DNA of 8,539 nt. Source: Thermacetogenium sp. UBA5472. GTDB lineage: Bacteria; Bacillota; DSM-12270; Thermacetogeniales; Thermacetogeniaceae. The stretch spans positions 4,085-12,623 of the forward strand of contig DIQC01000061.1 of NCBI GenBank assembly GCA_002426495.1, read 5' to 3'. The notes under the pieces are model-generated. The model had not been told where the DNA came from and made no database searches. It saw only the letters and a program-made list of their open reading frames with translations. Shown one piece after another: positions 1 to 7,025 of this stretch. The position numbers and the translations under genes were made by a program. Every line of letters begins with the position of its first letter. The first letter of the stretch is position 1.

Positions 1-2850
1 CTGGTCGTTCATACGACGACTGATGGAAAAGTGATCAACACTGAGGGGGATCCCGACCATCCCATTAATCAGGGAGCTACATGTGCAAAGGGAGCATCAG
101 TCTTCCAACTTCATGACAACCCGCGGCGTATGCACAAACCTCTTTATCGTGCACCGAATAGTGATCACTGGGAAGAAAAAGAGTGGGATTGGGTGTTTAA
201 GGAGATCGCTAAACGGACGAAGAAAACCAGGGATGACACTTTTATCAGAAAAGAAAAAATTATGGGTAAAGATGAAAATGGTGCCGACAAAGAGATTGAG
301 ATTACAGTTAACAGAACAGATGCTATCGCGACCCTGGGGGGAGCGGCCTTAGATAATGAAGAGTGTTACCTTTATTCTAAGCTAGGGCGAGCTCTTGGGT
401 TAGTTAACATCGAACACTGTGCACGCCTCTGACACGGGTCTACGGTCGCAGGTTTGGGACCATCATTTGGTAGAGGCGTAATGACGAACCATTGGAATGA
501 TTTACAGAATACCGATTGTGCCTTGATTATGGGCAGTAATGCAGCAGAAAATCATCCAATGTCATTTAAATGGTTGATGAAGGCTAAAGAAACACGAGGG
601 GCTAAAATTATTCACGTAGATCCACGTTTTACTAGAACATCTGCAAGATCCGATATTTATGCACCACTACGTTCGGGAACAGATATTGCGTTTATCGGAG
701 GAATGATCAACTATATACTCAATAATGATCTTTTCTTCCGTGATTATGTAGTTAATTTCACAAACGCGCCCTTTGTGATCGAAGATGGGTTTGATTTTAA
801 GGATGGGCTTTACAGCGGTTATGATCCTGAGAAACGCAAATATGACCAGAGCACCTGGAAGTATAAAAAGGATGCTGAAGGGAATCCGATTAAGGATCCC
901 ACTCTCCAGAATCCACGTTGTGTTTTGCAGTTGATGAAGAAACACTATGAGCGCTATGATGTGGATACTGTATGCGAAGCAACTGGAACACCCAAGGACC
1001 AGTTTCTTAAGGTGACAGAAGCCTATGCAGCAACAGGTGTCCCTGATAAATCTGGTACCATTATGTATGCTATGGGTACTACCCAGCATTCTGTCGGTAC
1101 TGAGAATGTAAGGATTTTCGCTGTTCTGCAGCTGCTCTTAGGCAATATAGGTGTGCCTGGCGGTGGAGTCAACGCTATGCGTGGAGAGTCCAATGTGCAG
1201 GGAGCCTGTGATATGGGCTTGCTGATGCATGTCTTGAACGGTTATGTGTCTGCTCCAACAAATGATCCGGCATATTCAAACCTGGAAAGCTATTTGAATA
1301 AGGAAACTCCTACAGCCGGTTTCAAGGTAAACACACCCAAGTGGCTGATCAGTATGCTGAAGTCTTATTATGGAGATGCAGCTACTAAGGGGAACGACTT
1401 CTGTTACGATTATTTGCCTAAGCGGCGAACTGACCGCAATTACACCCATATCGGTATATTCGAGGCCATGTATGAGGGTGATATTAAAGGTGCTTTTGTG
1501 TTTGGTGCTAATCCATATGTTAGTGGGCCAGATGCCAATAAAGAAGTTAAAGCCCTGGAGAATTTAGATTGGATGGTAGCCGCTGACCTTTTCGAGACAG
1601 AGACAGCTTCTTTTTGGACAGAGGAAGCCGGTGTTGATCCCAAAAAGATCAAGACAGAGGTCTTTTTCTTGCCTGCTGCTGCCTCCTATGAGAAGGCTGG
1701 AACAATTACCAACAGCGGGCGCTGGGTTCAGTTCCGCTGGAAGGCTGTCGACCCCATCGGTGAAGCCATGGCTGACCTGGAGATCTTCTACGAGCTAGGC
1801 AAAAATATCCGGGAGCTCTATAAAGGCAGCACAGATTTTAAGGATAAGCCGATCCAGGACCTGGCTTGGGACTATACAGAAGGTGATGAAGAGAAATTAC
1901 TGGATGAGGTACAGAGGGAGATCAATGGCTATGACCTGACAACAGGCAAGCTGATGGCTAAGTTTGGCGATCTTAAGGATGATGGTACCACATCCTGCGG
2001 TTCATGGGTCTATTCAGGTATGTACACAGAAGAGGGCAATAAAACCCAAAGTCGTGATAACAAGGATAGATCTGGAATCGGTATGTATAGTGGCTGGAGT
2101 TTTGCCTGGCCTGTCAACAGGAGAATTGTTTACAACAGGTGTTCTGCTGATGCTGCCGGAAAACCATGGTCAGATGATAAAAAAATCATTTGGTGGGAAG
2201 ACGGCAACTGGGCTGGCATCGATGTTCCCGACTTTATTGTCAGTAATGCACCATCAGATCCTGATGGCTGCAAAGCATACATAATGAAAGATGATGGTGT
2301 GGGTGGTTTGTTTGCACCTACAGCTGACGGGCCCTTTCCTGAGCACTATGAGCCCTGGGAAAGCCCGGTGGAGAATATGCTCTCTTCAGTACAGTTTAAC
2401 CCGGCAGCGACGATCTGGGATACTCCCATGAACGAGCAGGGGAAAGCTGATAAGTATCCTATTATTGGTACTACATACAGGGTAGTTGAGCACTGGCAGG
2501 CCGGCATCATGACACGTAACACTCCCTGGCTTGCAGAGTTGATGCCTAATGTATTTGTGGAGATCAGTAAGGAACTTGCTGCCGAAAAGGGTATTGCCAA
2601 TGGTGATGTTGTCACAGTTGAATCTGCCAGGGGCAATATCGAAGCTGTGGCCTGTGTAACCGCTCGTTTTAAACCATTTAAGATTAACGGTAAAATATAT
2701 CATGAACTCGGTATTCTGTGGCACTATGGGTTCCAGGGTATAGCCAAGGGTAACCCAGCCAATCGCTTGACACCTCATATCGGTTGTGCCAACTCCAACA
2801 CACCGGAGTATAAGGCATTCTTGTGTGATATTCACAAGGGGGTGAAGTAA
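1..2850 (+). CDS. fdnG: Formate dehydrogenase, major (alpha) subunit, selenocysteine-containing, 5' partial
   Basis: Catalytic subunit of a membrane-bound respiratory formate dehydrogenase (FDH-N/FDH-O type, molybdopterin oxidoreductase family), which oxidises formate to CO2. The reading frame is open from the window edge and interrupted only by TGA at 430-432, which is read as selenocysteine. The residues around it (EHCARL-U-HGSTVAG, then GRGVMTNHW) match the active-site segment of known Sec-containing FDHs, including the His right after Sec. C28 (window numbering, in ATCAKGAS) is the last ligand of the N-terminal [4Fe-4S] cluster. NAMRGESNVQGACDMG is a typical cofactor-domain segment, and the C-terminal part (about residues 815-949) is the molybdopterin dinucleotide-binding domain. 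By comparison with E. coli FdnG, roughly 60 N-terminal residues are missing here: the expected Tat signal and the first three cluster cysteines. Beta and gamma genes follow directly. The symbol could equally be fdoG or fdhA. Confidence 0.96.
430..432 (+). other. Selenocysteine (UGA) codon of formate dehydrogenase
   Basis: In-frame TGA inside the conserved FDH active-site motif, between ARL and HGSTVAG. Homology continues without a frameshift on both sides, and a hairpin begins 11 bases downstream of the codon. In this family the residue is Sec or Cys and coordinates molybdenum. The organism therefore needs SelA/SelB/SelC/SelD, none of which is in the window. Confidence 0.95.
439..474 (+). promoter_or_regulatory. 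SECIS-like element (bacterial selenocysteine insertion hairpin)
   Basis: The upper stem pairs GGTC (444-447) with GACC (458-461). Above it a bulged G448 and a C449-G457 pair are possible, closing a loop that starts AGGTTT. A lower stem pairs TCTAC (439-443) with GTAGA (470-474), leaving an 8-base bulge on the 3' side. The upper stem starts 11 bases after the TGA, the same spacing as I recall for the E. coli fdhF SECIS, whose loop also begins AGGU. Bacterial SECIS elements lie inside the coding sequence and bind SelB. Pairing was done by eye. Confidence 0.8.
2836..2844 (+). promoter_or_regulatory. Ribosome binding site for the beta subunit, supports TTG start
   Basis: AAGGGGGTG lies inside the end of the alpha gene, 6 bases before the TTG at 2851. 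It supports a TTG start that begins at the base after the alpha stop codon (TAA then TTG), suggesting translational coupling. Confidence 0.75.
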
Positions 2851-3651
2851 TTGGCTAACAAAGGATTTCTTGTTGATACCAGCAAATGTATCGGCTGCCG
2901 AGGCTGTGTTGTGGCCTGCAAACAGTGGAATCAACTGCCAGCAGAATATAGCGAATTCAAGGGCAGCTACCAGACAATACCTGATCTGACAGGAAATAAT
3001 TATACCATCGTCACCTTTCATGAATATGAAGAAAACGGTCGGGTAGAATGGTATTTTGCCAAACGTCAGTGCATGCACTGTCTGGATCCGGCTTGTATGA
3101 AGGTCTGTCCTCAAAAGGCTATTTCTATAACAGATACCGGAGCAGTGGTCAGGGATAATGATAAATGTGTTGGCTGCAAGTACTGTGCTGCGGCCTGTCC
3201 CTTTCAGATACCACGTTATAATAAGGAAACCGATAAAGAGACTAAATGCTCTCTTTGTACCGAGCGAACTGCCGAAGGGGTTCTCCCTGCCTGTGTGAAG
3301 GCCTGTATCACCGGAGCCCTCTGGTACGGGGATCGTGATGAAGTGCTTGGAAGAGCAAAAGAGCGTGTCAGTGAACTGAAAGGTGAATACCCCAATGCCA
3401 ATGTTTATGGTGAGACAGAGGCAGGAGGCACCAATATCATCTATGTGTTGGCTGATGAACCGGAAAAATACGGATTTGAGAAAGAACCAAAAATTCCTGG
3501 ACCTATTAACGCTTGGCAGGATGTTATCAAACCTTATTTCCCCTGGTTGATCGCCCTCACCGGTGCTGTTTCTGTAATTAGCTTTTTCTCCACACGTCTG
3601 CTGGGAGCAGGAAAAGAAGAAGCTCATGAGGGGGAGAGTATCGATGGCTGA
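2851..3651 (+). CDS. fdnH: Formate dehydrogenase, iron-sulfur (beta) subunit
   Basis: Electron-transfer subunit of the formate dehydrogenase, 266 residues, somewhat shorter than E. coli FdnH (294). Sixteen cysteines form four ferredoxin-like groups: C13/16/19/23 (CIGCRGCVVAC), C74/77/82/86 (CMHCLDPACMKVC), C106/109/112/116 (CVGCKYCAAAC) and C133/136/148/152. These are the ligands expected for four [4Fe-4S] clusters linking the Mo/Se site to the cytochrome. A single hydrophobic segment at about residues 229-250 is the C-terminal membrane anchor seen in FdnH-type subunits. There is no signal peptide, in line with co-export with a Tat-targeted alpha subunit (known for the family). The TTG start fits the ribosome binding site and puts the first cysteine motif at the usual N-terminal position. 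The gene overlaps gamma by 8 bases. Could equally be named fdoH/fdhB. Confidence 0.96.
   Translation: MANKGFLVDTSKCIGCRGCVVACKQWNQLPAEYSEFKGSYQTIPDLTGNNYTIVTFHEYEENGRVEWYFAKRQCMHCLDPACMKVCPQKAISITDTGAVVRDNDKCVGCKYCAAACPFQIPRYNKETDKETKCSLCTERTAEGVLPACVKACITGALWYGDRDEVLGRAKERVSELKGEYPNANVYGETEAGGTNIIYVLADEPEKYGFEKEPKIPGPINAWQDVIKPYFPWLIALTGAVSVISFFSTRLLGAGKEEAHEGESIDG
3628..3636 (+). promoter_or_regulatory. Ribosome binding site for the gamma subunit, decides its start
   Basis: GAGGGGGAG lies 7 bases before the ATG at 3644. An earlier in-frame ATG at 3626 sits directly before and partly within this purine run and has no site of its own, so 3644 is the better start. Confidence 0.75.
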
Positions 3652-4300
3652 GGAAAAAAGAGTTCTGAAGAGCACTCCGGGGGCACGTATTGTCCACTGG
3701 TCACATTGTATTTGTTGGTTTATTCTCCTGTTTACAGGACTGATCATGTTCACCGATTGGTTTTCTTGGTTGACCCCGGTTTTCGGGGGTGCCAATGGAG
3801 CTAATTTGTTTCACAGGATATTTGCGGTGATCTTTGCGGCTGTACCCCTGATCGGTCTCATTTATAAACCCAAGAGTTTCATTGGATGGATGAAGGAGGC
3901 CACTACCTGGGGGCCAGATGATATAAAGTTTATGATGATGTTCCCCTTTGACCTACTTGGGTTTAAAGTCTTTATGCCACCACAGGAGAGAATTAATGCT
4001 GGACAAAAATTCAACTCCATATTCTTTCCTCTTGTCTGTCTTTTTATCGGATTGAGTGGGGTGATCATGTGGTTTGCAGAGATTTTTCCTCTGTGGATGG
4101 TCAGTTTAGCTTATCCTATTCATGATCTCTGCTGGATCCTGGGTACTATGCAGCTTATGTTCCATATGTATCTCGGTTCCCTTCATCCTGGTTCAGGAGA
4201 GTCCTTTTGGGCCATGTTCGGGGATGGCAAAGTCAAGGCTAGGTGGGCAAAACATCATCATACAAAATGGTATAATGAAACCTATGGGGATGATGAATAA
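3644..4300 (+). CDS. fdnI: Formate dehydrogenase, cytochrome b556 (gamma) subunit
   Basis: Membrane di-heme cytochrome b of the FDH complex, 218 residues from ATG 3644. It passes electrons from the beta subunit to menaquinone or another quinone. Four hydrophobic helices are visible, at about residues 19-37, 55-74, 125-145 and 155-178. Candidate heme ligands are H18 (RIVHWSH), H57 (NLFHRIF), H160 (YPIHDL) and H174 (MFHMYLG). H18 and H57 fall at the same residue numbers as the ligands I recall for E. coli FdnI. The last two are 14 residues apart, as in that protein, which also supports the chosen start over 3626. The start codon lies inside the last codons of the beta gene, so the two are probably translationally coupled. 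A terminator follows 16 bases after the stop. Confidence 0.95.
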   Translation: MAEEKRVLKSTPGARIVHWSHCICWFILLFTGLIMFTDWFSWLTPVFGGANGANLFHRIFAVIFAAVPLIGLIYKPKSFIGWMKEATTWGPDDIKFMMMFPFDLLGFKVFMPPQERINAGQKFNSIFFPLVCLFIGLSGVIMWFAEIFPLWMVSLAYPIHDLCWILGTMQLMFHMYLGSLHPGSGESFWAMFGDGKVKARWAKHHHTKWYNETYGDDE

Positions 4301-4316
4301 TATTGAGTAAAAAGAG

Positions 4317-4351
4317 AAGAGGGGGGTCTTAAATAGGCCCCCTCTTTTTTT
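4317..4351 (+). terminator. Rho-independent terminator after the gamma subunit gene
   Basis: AAGAGGGGG (4317-4325) pairs with CCCCCTCTT (4338-4346) and runs straight into a T tract (4345-4351). The loop is 12 bases, and an alternative register pairs one more inner G-C. It lies between the structural fdh genes and fdhE, on the same strand. Confidence 0.88.
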
Positions 4352-4369
4352 ACTACGATTGGAGGGAGT

Positions 4370-5185
4370 ATGTTGTCTGATCTTAATGATGTTGTTGCAC
4401 AGGCTATGCAGTTATATACAGAACTACAAGAGATAAAAAAGGCATATGTTCCGCAAGTTAAGCAAGCACAACCCTCATTTTCAAAGGATGAATGGAAAGA
4501 GCACAGAGAAAAAGGAATATTGTTGTTTAAATATCAAAAACCTGTTTTAGATGAAGTTCTTTGTTTGCGGTTGGCGGATGAGATCTGTGATTGTATAAAA
4601 CGAAATAGACCGGAACTAAAAGATCTGTTGGAGAGCATCGGCCAAATTATGGATAGGGTAGCAGATGGTTTTTTTTCAGGATTTATGCAAAATAATAATA
4701 GAGTATCCGCTACTGACTTCTCCTCCTCGCAAGAGGAGAAGCTGCTGAATTTTGTTGTTGGGCAGGCACTGCATCCCAGTTTAGAAACATATGTTTCTTT
4801 ACTGCCTCAGGAAGTTGGTGATGACCAGTGGCAGCACGGTCACTGCCCGGTCTGTGGTGTCATGCCTAATTTTTCATATCTTCGCCAGGAGGATGGAAAG
4901 CGCTATCTGATCTGCCCCTTCTGTGGACAGGAATGGTATTATCGAAATTTAGTATGTCCTTGGTGTGGCAATGATGACCATAAAAGCATCAGTTATTTAG
5001 AAGTGGTTGAAATGCCAGGTTATGAGGTATACGTCTGCGATAATTGTCATAGTTATTTAAAGACATATAATGCCAAAAAGGCTGCCAGTCATGATGACTG
5101 GGTCTTGGAAGATGTCAAAACGCTGGCTCTTGATCTAATTGCACAAAAAAGAGGGTACGCTTGTCCTGGCAAACAAATGATGTAG
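4370..5185 (+). CDS. fdhE: Formate dehydrogenase accessory protein FdhE
   Basis: Cytoplasmic assembly factor for respiratory formate dehydrogenases, 271 residues (E. coli FdhE is about 309). The C-terminal half has four CxxC pairs, at C159/162 (HCPVCGVMP), C182/185 (LICPFCGQEWYY), C196/199 (VCPWCGN) and C223/226 (VCDNCHSYLKTY). This is the rubredoxin-like metal-binding layout of the FdhE family. In E. coli FdhE interacts with the FDH catalytic subunit and is needed for activity of FdnGHI/FdoGHI. The N-terminal part is helical and poorly conserved, as is usual. GGAGGG (4361-4366) precedes the ATG by only 3 bases. The TTG at 4373 is an alternative start with better spacing and would change the protein by one residue. 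The gene lies just after the fdh structural genes, behind their terminator, with no clear promoter of its own. Confidence 0.94.
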   Translation: MLSDLNDVVAQAMQLYTELQEIKKAYVPQVKQAQPSFSKDEWKEHREKGILLFKYQKPVLDEVLCLRLADEICDCIKRNRPELKDLLESIGQIMDRVADGFFSGFMQNNNRVSATDFSSSQEEKLLNFVVGQALHPSLETYVSLLPQEVGDDQWQHGHCPVCGVMPNFSYLRQEDGKRYLICPFCGQEWYYRNLVCPWCGNDDHKSISYLEVVEMPGYEVYVCDNCHSYLKTYNAKKAASHDDWVLEDVKTLALDLIAQKRGYACPGKQMM

Positions 5186-5194
5186 ATATTATTC

Positions 5195-5225
5195 ATGGCC
5201 TCCCCTTGCAGGAGGCCATATCATT
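5195..5225 (+). terminator. Terminator hairpin between fdhE and the convergent 3D-domain gene
   Basis: Perfect 9-bp stem ATGGCCTCC (5195-5203) and GGAGGCCAT (5211-5219) with a 7-base loop, followed on the + strand by a T-rich stretch after 5220. It starts 10 bases after the fdhE stop and ends just past the 3' end of the minus-strand gene. It could stop transcription from both sides, although the T tract is better on the + strand. Confidence 0.82.
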
Positions 5226-5226
5226 T

Positions 5227-5664
5227 TTATATTATTTTAAACAAACGGGCTTTTGTTTCCAGTATACCGAATTGTAATGCCTGGTTATGATCTTCCATAT
5301 AAACGTCAATTCGGTTACCTTTAATGGCACCTCCTGTATCTTCTGCTATAAATGTGCCCAATCCTTCAAGATGAACCTGACTGCCCATAGGAATTACATT
5401 TGGGTCGACAGCAATGGTGTGCTTTTCTTTTGCTAGGGCACCGCTGCTTGTAATTCCATCACTTTTACCGCAACAGATCGGGCAGGCACAGTAGGCTGTC
5501 ACTGTAACATTTAGGGACACTAAGGCTTGTTCACTTTTATCCCCAACAAATGCTGTTTTAGCACTTGAGGCCAGCTCTGATGACGGCGTTGATGACCATG
5601 CCGCCGACGGCAAAGTTCAAGCTAAAATGAGCGCTAGAATGATGGCCTCTTTCATTTTTTTCAT
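5227..5664 (-). CDS. Secreted 3D-domain cell-wall protein, interrupted by an in-frame TGA in the signal peptide
   Basis: The mature part is a clear 3D domain (double-psi beta barrel, related to the MltA/Rpf-associated cell-wall hydrolase fold). It contains TAYCACPICCGKSDG, then HTIAVDPNVIPMGS, EDTGG and GNRIDVYMEDHNQA, with the three hallmark Asp at residues 87, 109 and 120 (numbered from the ATG at 5664). Family members act on or bind peptidoglycan outside the cell. The natural start is ATG at 5662-5664, 10 bases after GAGGAGGA (5675-5682). It gives a typical signal peptide (MKKMKEAIILALILA, stop, TLPSAAWSS), but codon 16 is TGA (5617-5619). The frame resumes unchanged after it. A TTG at 5613 could start the remaining 128 codons but has no ribosome binding site and would lose the export signal. 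It may be a recent nonsense pseudogene, a readthrough or Sec case, or a sequencing error. The family call is firm; functionality is uncertain. Confidence 0.8.
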
Positions 5665-5674
5665 GTCAATAATG

Positions 5675-5682
5675 TCCTCCTC
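5675..5682 (-). promoter_or_regulatory. Ribosome binding site of the 3D-domain gene
   Basis: GAGGAGGA on the minus strand, 10 bases before the ATG at 5664. It marks the true start of the interrupted gene and shows that the part upstream of the TGA was meant to be translated. Confidence 0.7.
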
Positions 5683-5697
5683 ATTGATGTCTTTGTT

Positions 5698-5720
5698 CGC
5701 TACTAAATTATGCGCTACTA
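5698..5720. repeat. Short direct repeat upstream of the 3D-domain gene
   Basis: CGCTACTA occurs at 5698-5705 and again at 5713-5720, 15 bases centre to centre, in the presumed promoter region of the minus-strand gene. The spacing of about one and a half helical turns and the position would suit a regulator site, but 8 bases is short and no regulator is known. No convincing -35/-10 pair was found for the minus-strand gene. Confidence 0.35.
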
Positions 5721-5833
5721 AGAGACAAATTATTATGCCAATATTCTCTATTTTTTCATGAACTAACTAAAAAGGATCAGAGAAGAAACGGGTTCTTGGC
5801 ACCCAGATCTTCACGCCAACCGCCATAATTACC

Positions 5834-5862
5834 TTGACAGGGTGAAGCAAACATGTTATCTT
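5834..5862 (+). promoter_or_regulatory. Promoter of tRNA-Leu
   Basis: A perfect -35 box TTGACA (5834-5839), a 17-base spacer and TATCTT (5857-5862, 4 of 6 matches to TATAAT). Initiation would fall about 5869-5870, some ten bases before the tRNA, which is the usual layout for a singly transcribed tRNA. Confidence 0.65.
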
Positions 5863-5878
5863 TTTATACGTGAAATAA

Positions 5879-5966
5879 GCGGCTGTGGCGGAATTGGCAG
5901 ACGCGCTAGACTCAGGCTCTAGTGGGCATTGCGCTCGTGGAGGTTCAAATCCTCTCAGCCGCACCA
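5879..5966 (+). tRNA. tRNA-Leu (anticodon CAG)
   Basis: Class II tRNA of 88 bases including an encoded CCA. Acceptor stem GCGGCTG (5879-5885) pairs with CAGCCGC (5956-5962); the discriminator is A5963 and CCA is 5964-5966. The D arm is GCG...CGC with GG in the loop. Anticodon stem CTAGA/TCTAG encloses CTCAGGC, giving anticodon CAG at 5913-5915, which reads CUG. A long variable arm follows (GGGC/GCTC stem), then the T arm with TTCAAAT in the loop. The long variable arm and A discriminator are leucine features. It has its own promoter and terminator, so it is probably a single-gene unit. Confidence 0.97.
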
Positions 5967-5970
5967 GATA

Positions 5971-6015
5971 AAAAAATGAGATATCCTAAGCAAAGGCTCG
6001 GGATATCTCATTTTT
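5971..6015 (+). terminator. Rho-independent terminator after tRNA-Leu
   Basis: Fifteen consecutive pairs between 5972-5986 (AAAAATGAGATATCC) and 6001-6015 (GGATATCTCATTTTT), plus a small inner AGC/GCT stem in the loop. It begins 5 bases after the CCA. The A run on the left and T run on the right make it symmetrical, so it could work in either direction. Confidence 0.85.
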
Positions 6016-6070
6016 GATTACTCACTGGGCCATGAATACCGGAAAGCTGATGCGTATTAATCAATAAGTG

Positions 6071-6079
6071 TGGTAAAAT
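6071..6079 (+). promoter_or_regulatory. Extended -10 promoter candidate for the degV operon
   Basis: TGG followed by TAAAAT (6074-6079) fits an extended -10 (TGN then a -10 hexamer with 5 of 6 matches). No good -35 lies 17 bases upstream, which extended -10 promoters tolerate. It is 53 bases before the degV start and after the tRNA terminator. Otherwise 6016-6131 shows nothing recognisable. Confidence 0.45.
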
Positions 6080-6131
6080 ACAGCCATAAGTATATTTATA
6101 GGTAAAAAGTACATTACTTAGGGGGAAAGCT

Positions 6132-7013
6132 ATGGAGAAGATTGGTTTTGTTACTGACAGCACCGCTTATCTTGACCCCGCTTTTATTGATAAACATCAG
6201 ATTGAAGTCGTATCATTGATAGTTAATTTTGAGGGAGAGAGTATTCCAGAGGTTGATCTTTACGGAAAATTGGATCAATTTTATGACAGGCTGCGTCGAG
6301 TGGAATACCTCCCTACAACATCACAGCCGTCTTTGGGGGAATTTTTAAAGGTATACCAAAAATTAGGGGAGCGGGTCAATAGTATTATTTCTGTGCATAT
6401 TACAGGGGGTATCAGTGGAACAGTTCAAACAGCGCGCGCAGCTGCCCGGATGCTGCCGCACCTTGACATCACTGTGATAGATTCTAATGGCACAGCAATA
6501 TGTGAGTATTTAATCCTTGATGCTGCAGTACGGGCAATAGAAAAGGGTTTAAACAGAGACGAAGTACTAAAAATAGTTCGACATATAGCCGATCACCAAA
6601 CCCTTCATTTCTTACCAGATACACTGGAGTACCTGCGCAGGGGGGGAAGGATCGGTGGGGCTGCTGCTTTGGTAGGCACGTTGCTTCAGGTCAAGCCTAT
6701 CCTTTATTTCAACCGTAAGAAAAACGGGATGATAGATGTTTACGAAAAAGTGCGCACACGAGAAAAAGGAGTAAGTAGAATTCTTGAGGAGATGGCCAAG
6801 GCATATCTGCAGAATCCAGAACTCAGGGTTGGGGCTGTTGAGGTGGGAGCAAATGATTTAGGAAAAGATTTAATAAAACGTGTGCAATCACTCTATCCAG
6901 AGTTCGAACCTGAGCTTTGTCCGGTTGGCCCTGTAATTGGGGCACATATTGGCCCGGGTACTGTGGGACTATGCTATTATCCTATGACACCGCAGATAAA
7001 AGAATTGTATTAG
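6132..7013 (+). CDS. DegV family (EDD domain) fatty-acid-binding protein
   Basis: Cytoplasmic DegV-fold protein of 293 residues, the usual family length. The opening GFVTDSTAYL (residues 5-14, DST at 9-11), TTSQPS (62-67), HITGGISGTVQTA (from 89) and the RRGGRIGGAAALVGTLLQVKPIL segment (about 168-190) are the conserved lipid-pocket and dimer regions of the family. DegV proteins bind a single long-chain fatty acid. Some (FakB) present it to the kinase FakA for phosphorylation, so that exogenous or recycled fatty acids enter phospholipid synthesis. No FakA is in the window, so whether this copy is a FakB is open. ATG is preceded by AGGGGG (6120-6125) at normal spacing. The downstream kinase-like gene begins 12 bases after the stop, suggesting an operon. 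Confidence 0.94.
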   Translation: MEKIGFVTDSTAYLDPAFIDKHQIEVVSLIVNFEGESIPEVDLYGKLDQFYDRLRRVEYLPTTSQPSLGEFLKVYQKLGERVNSIISVHITGGISGTVQTARAAARMLPHLDITVIDSNGTAICEYLILDAAVRAIEKGLNRDEVLKIVRHIADHQTLHFLPDTLEYLRRGGRIGGAAALVGTLLQVKPILYFNRKKNGMIDVYEKVRTREKGVSRILEEMAKAYLQNPELRVGAVEVGANDLGKDLIKRVQSLYPEFEPELCPVGPVIGAHIGPGTVGLCYYPMTPQIKELY

Positions 7014-7016
7014 GAG
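7012..7016 (+). promoter_or_regulatory. Ribosome binding site for the ABC1/UbiB gene, supports GTG start
   Basis: AGGAG overlaps the degV stop codon and lies 9 bases before the GTG at 7026. The in-frame TTG at 7017 touches the site and is too close. The next in-frame ATG (7234) would remove about 70 conserved residues. Confidence 0.65.
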
Positions 7017-7025
7017 TTGTACCAG

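Noticed and set aside
667..1089. Minus-strand open frame of 140 codons inside the FDH alpha gene
   Set aside because: Antisense to conserved coding sequence, with no recognisable domain; a frame shadow.
454..2850. Separate protein starting at TTG 454
   Set aside because: This is only the part of the FDH alpha subunit after the Sec codon; the TTG lies within the SECIS loop and has no ribosome binding site.
2386..3795. Long minus-strand open frame (469 codons) antisense to the FDH genes
   Set aside because: It lies over three well-supported genes on the + strand, has unusual composition and no recognisable domain or ribosome binding site; a shadow of the coding strand.
3626..4300. Earlier ATG (3626) as start of the gamma subunit
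   Set aside because: No ribosome binding site precedes it, and the good one (3628-3636) lies after it. From ATG 3644 the heme ligands fall at H18 and H57 as in E. coli FdnI.
5227..5613. TTG 5613 as the genuine start of the 3D-domain protein
   Set aside because: No ribosome binding site, and it would remove the signal peptide that is clearly encoded upstream in the same frame.
5767..5964. Minus-strand reading frame beginning MRLRGFEPPRAQCPLEPESSAS
   Set aside because: It is the antisense of tRNA-Leu, a well-known false gene call; the first part is simply the reverse complement of the tRNA.
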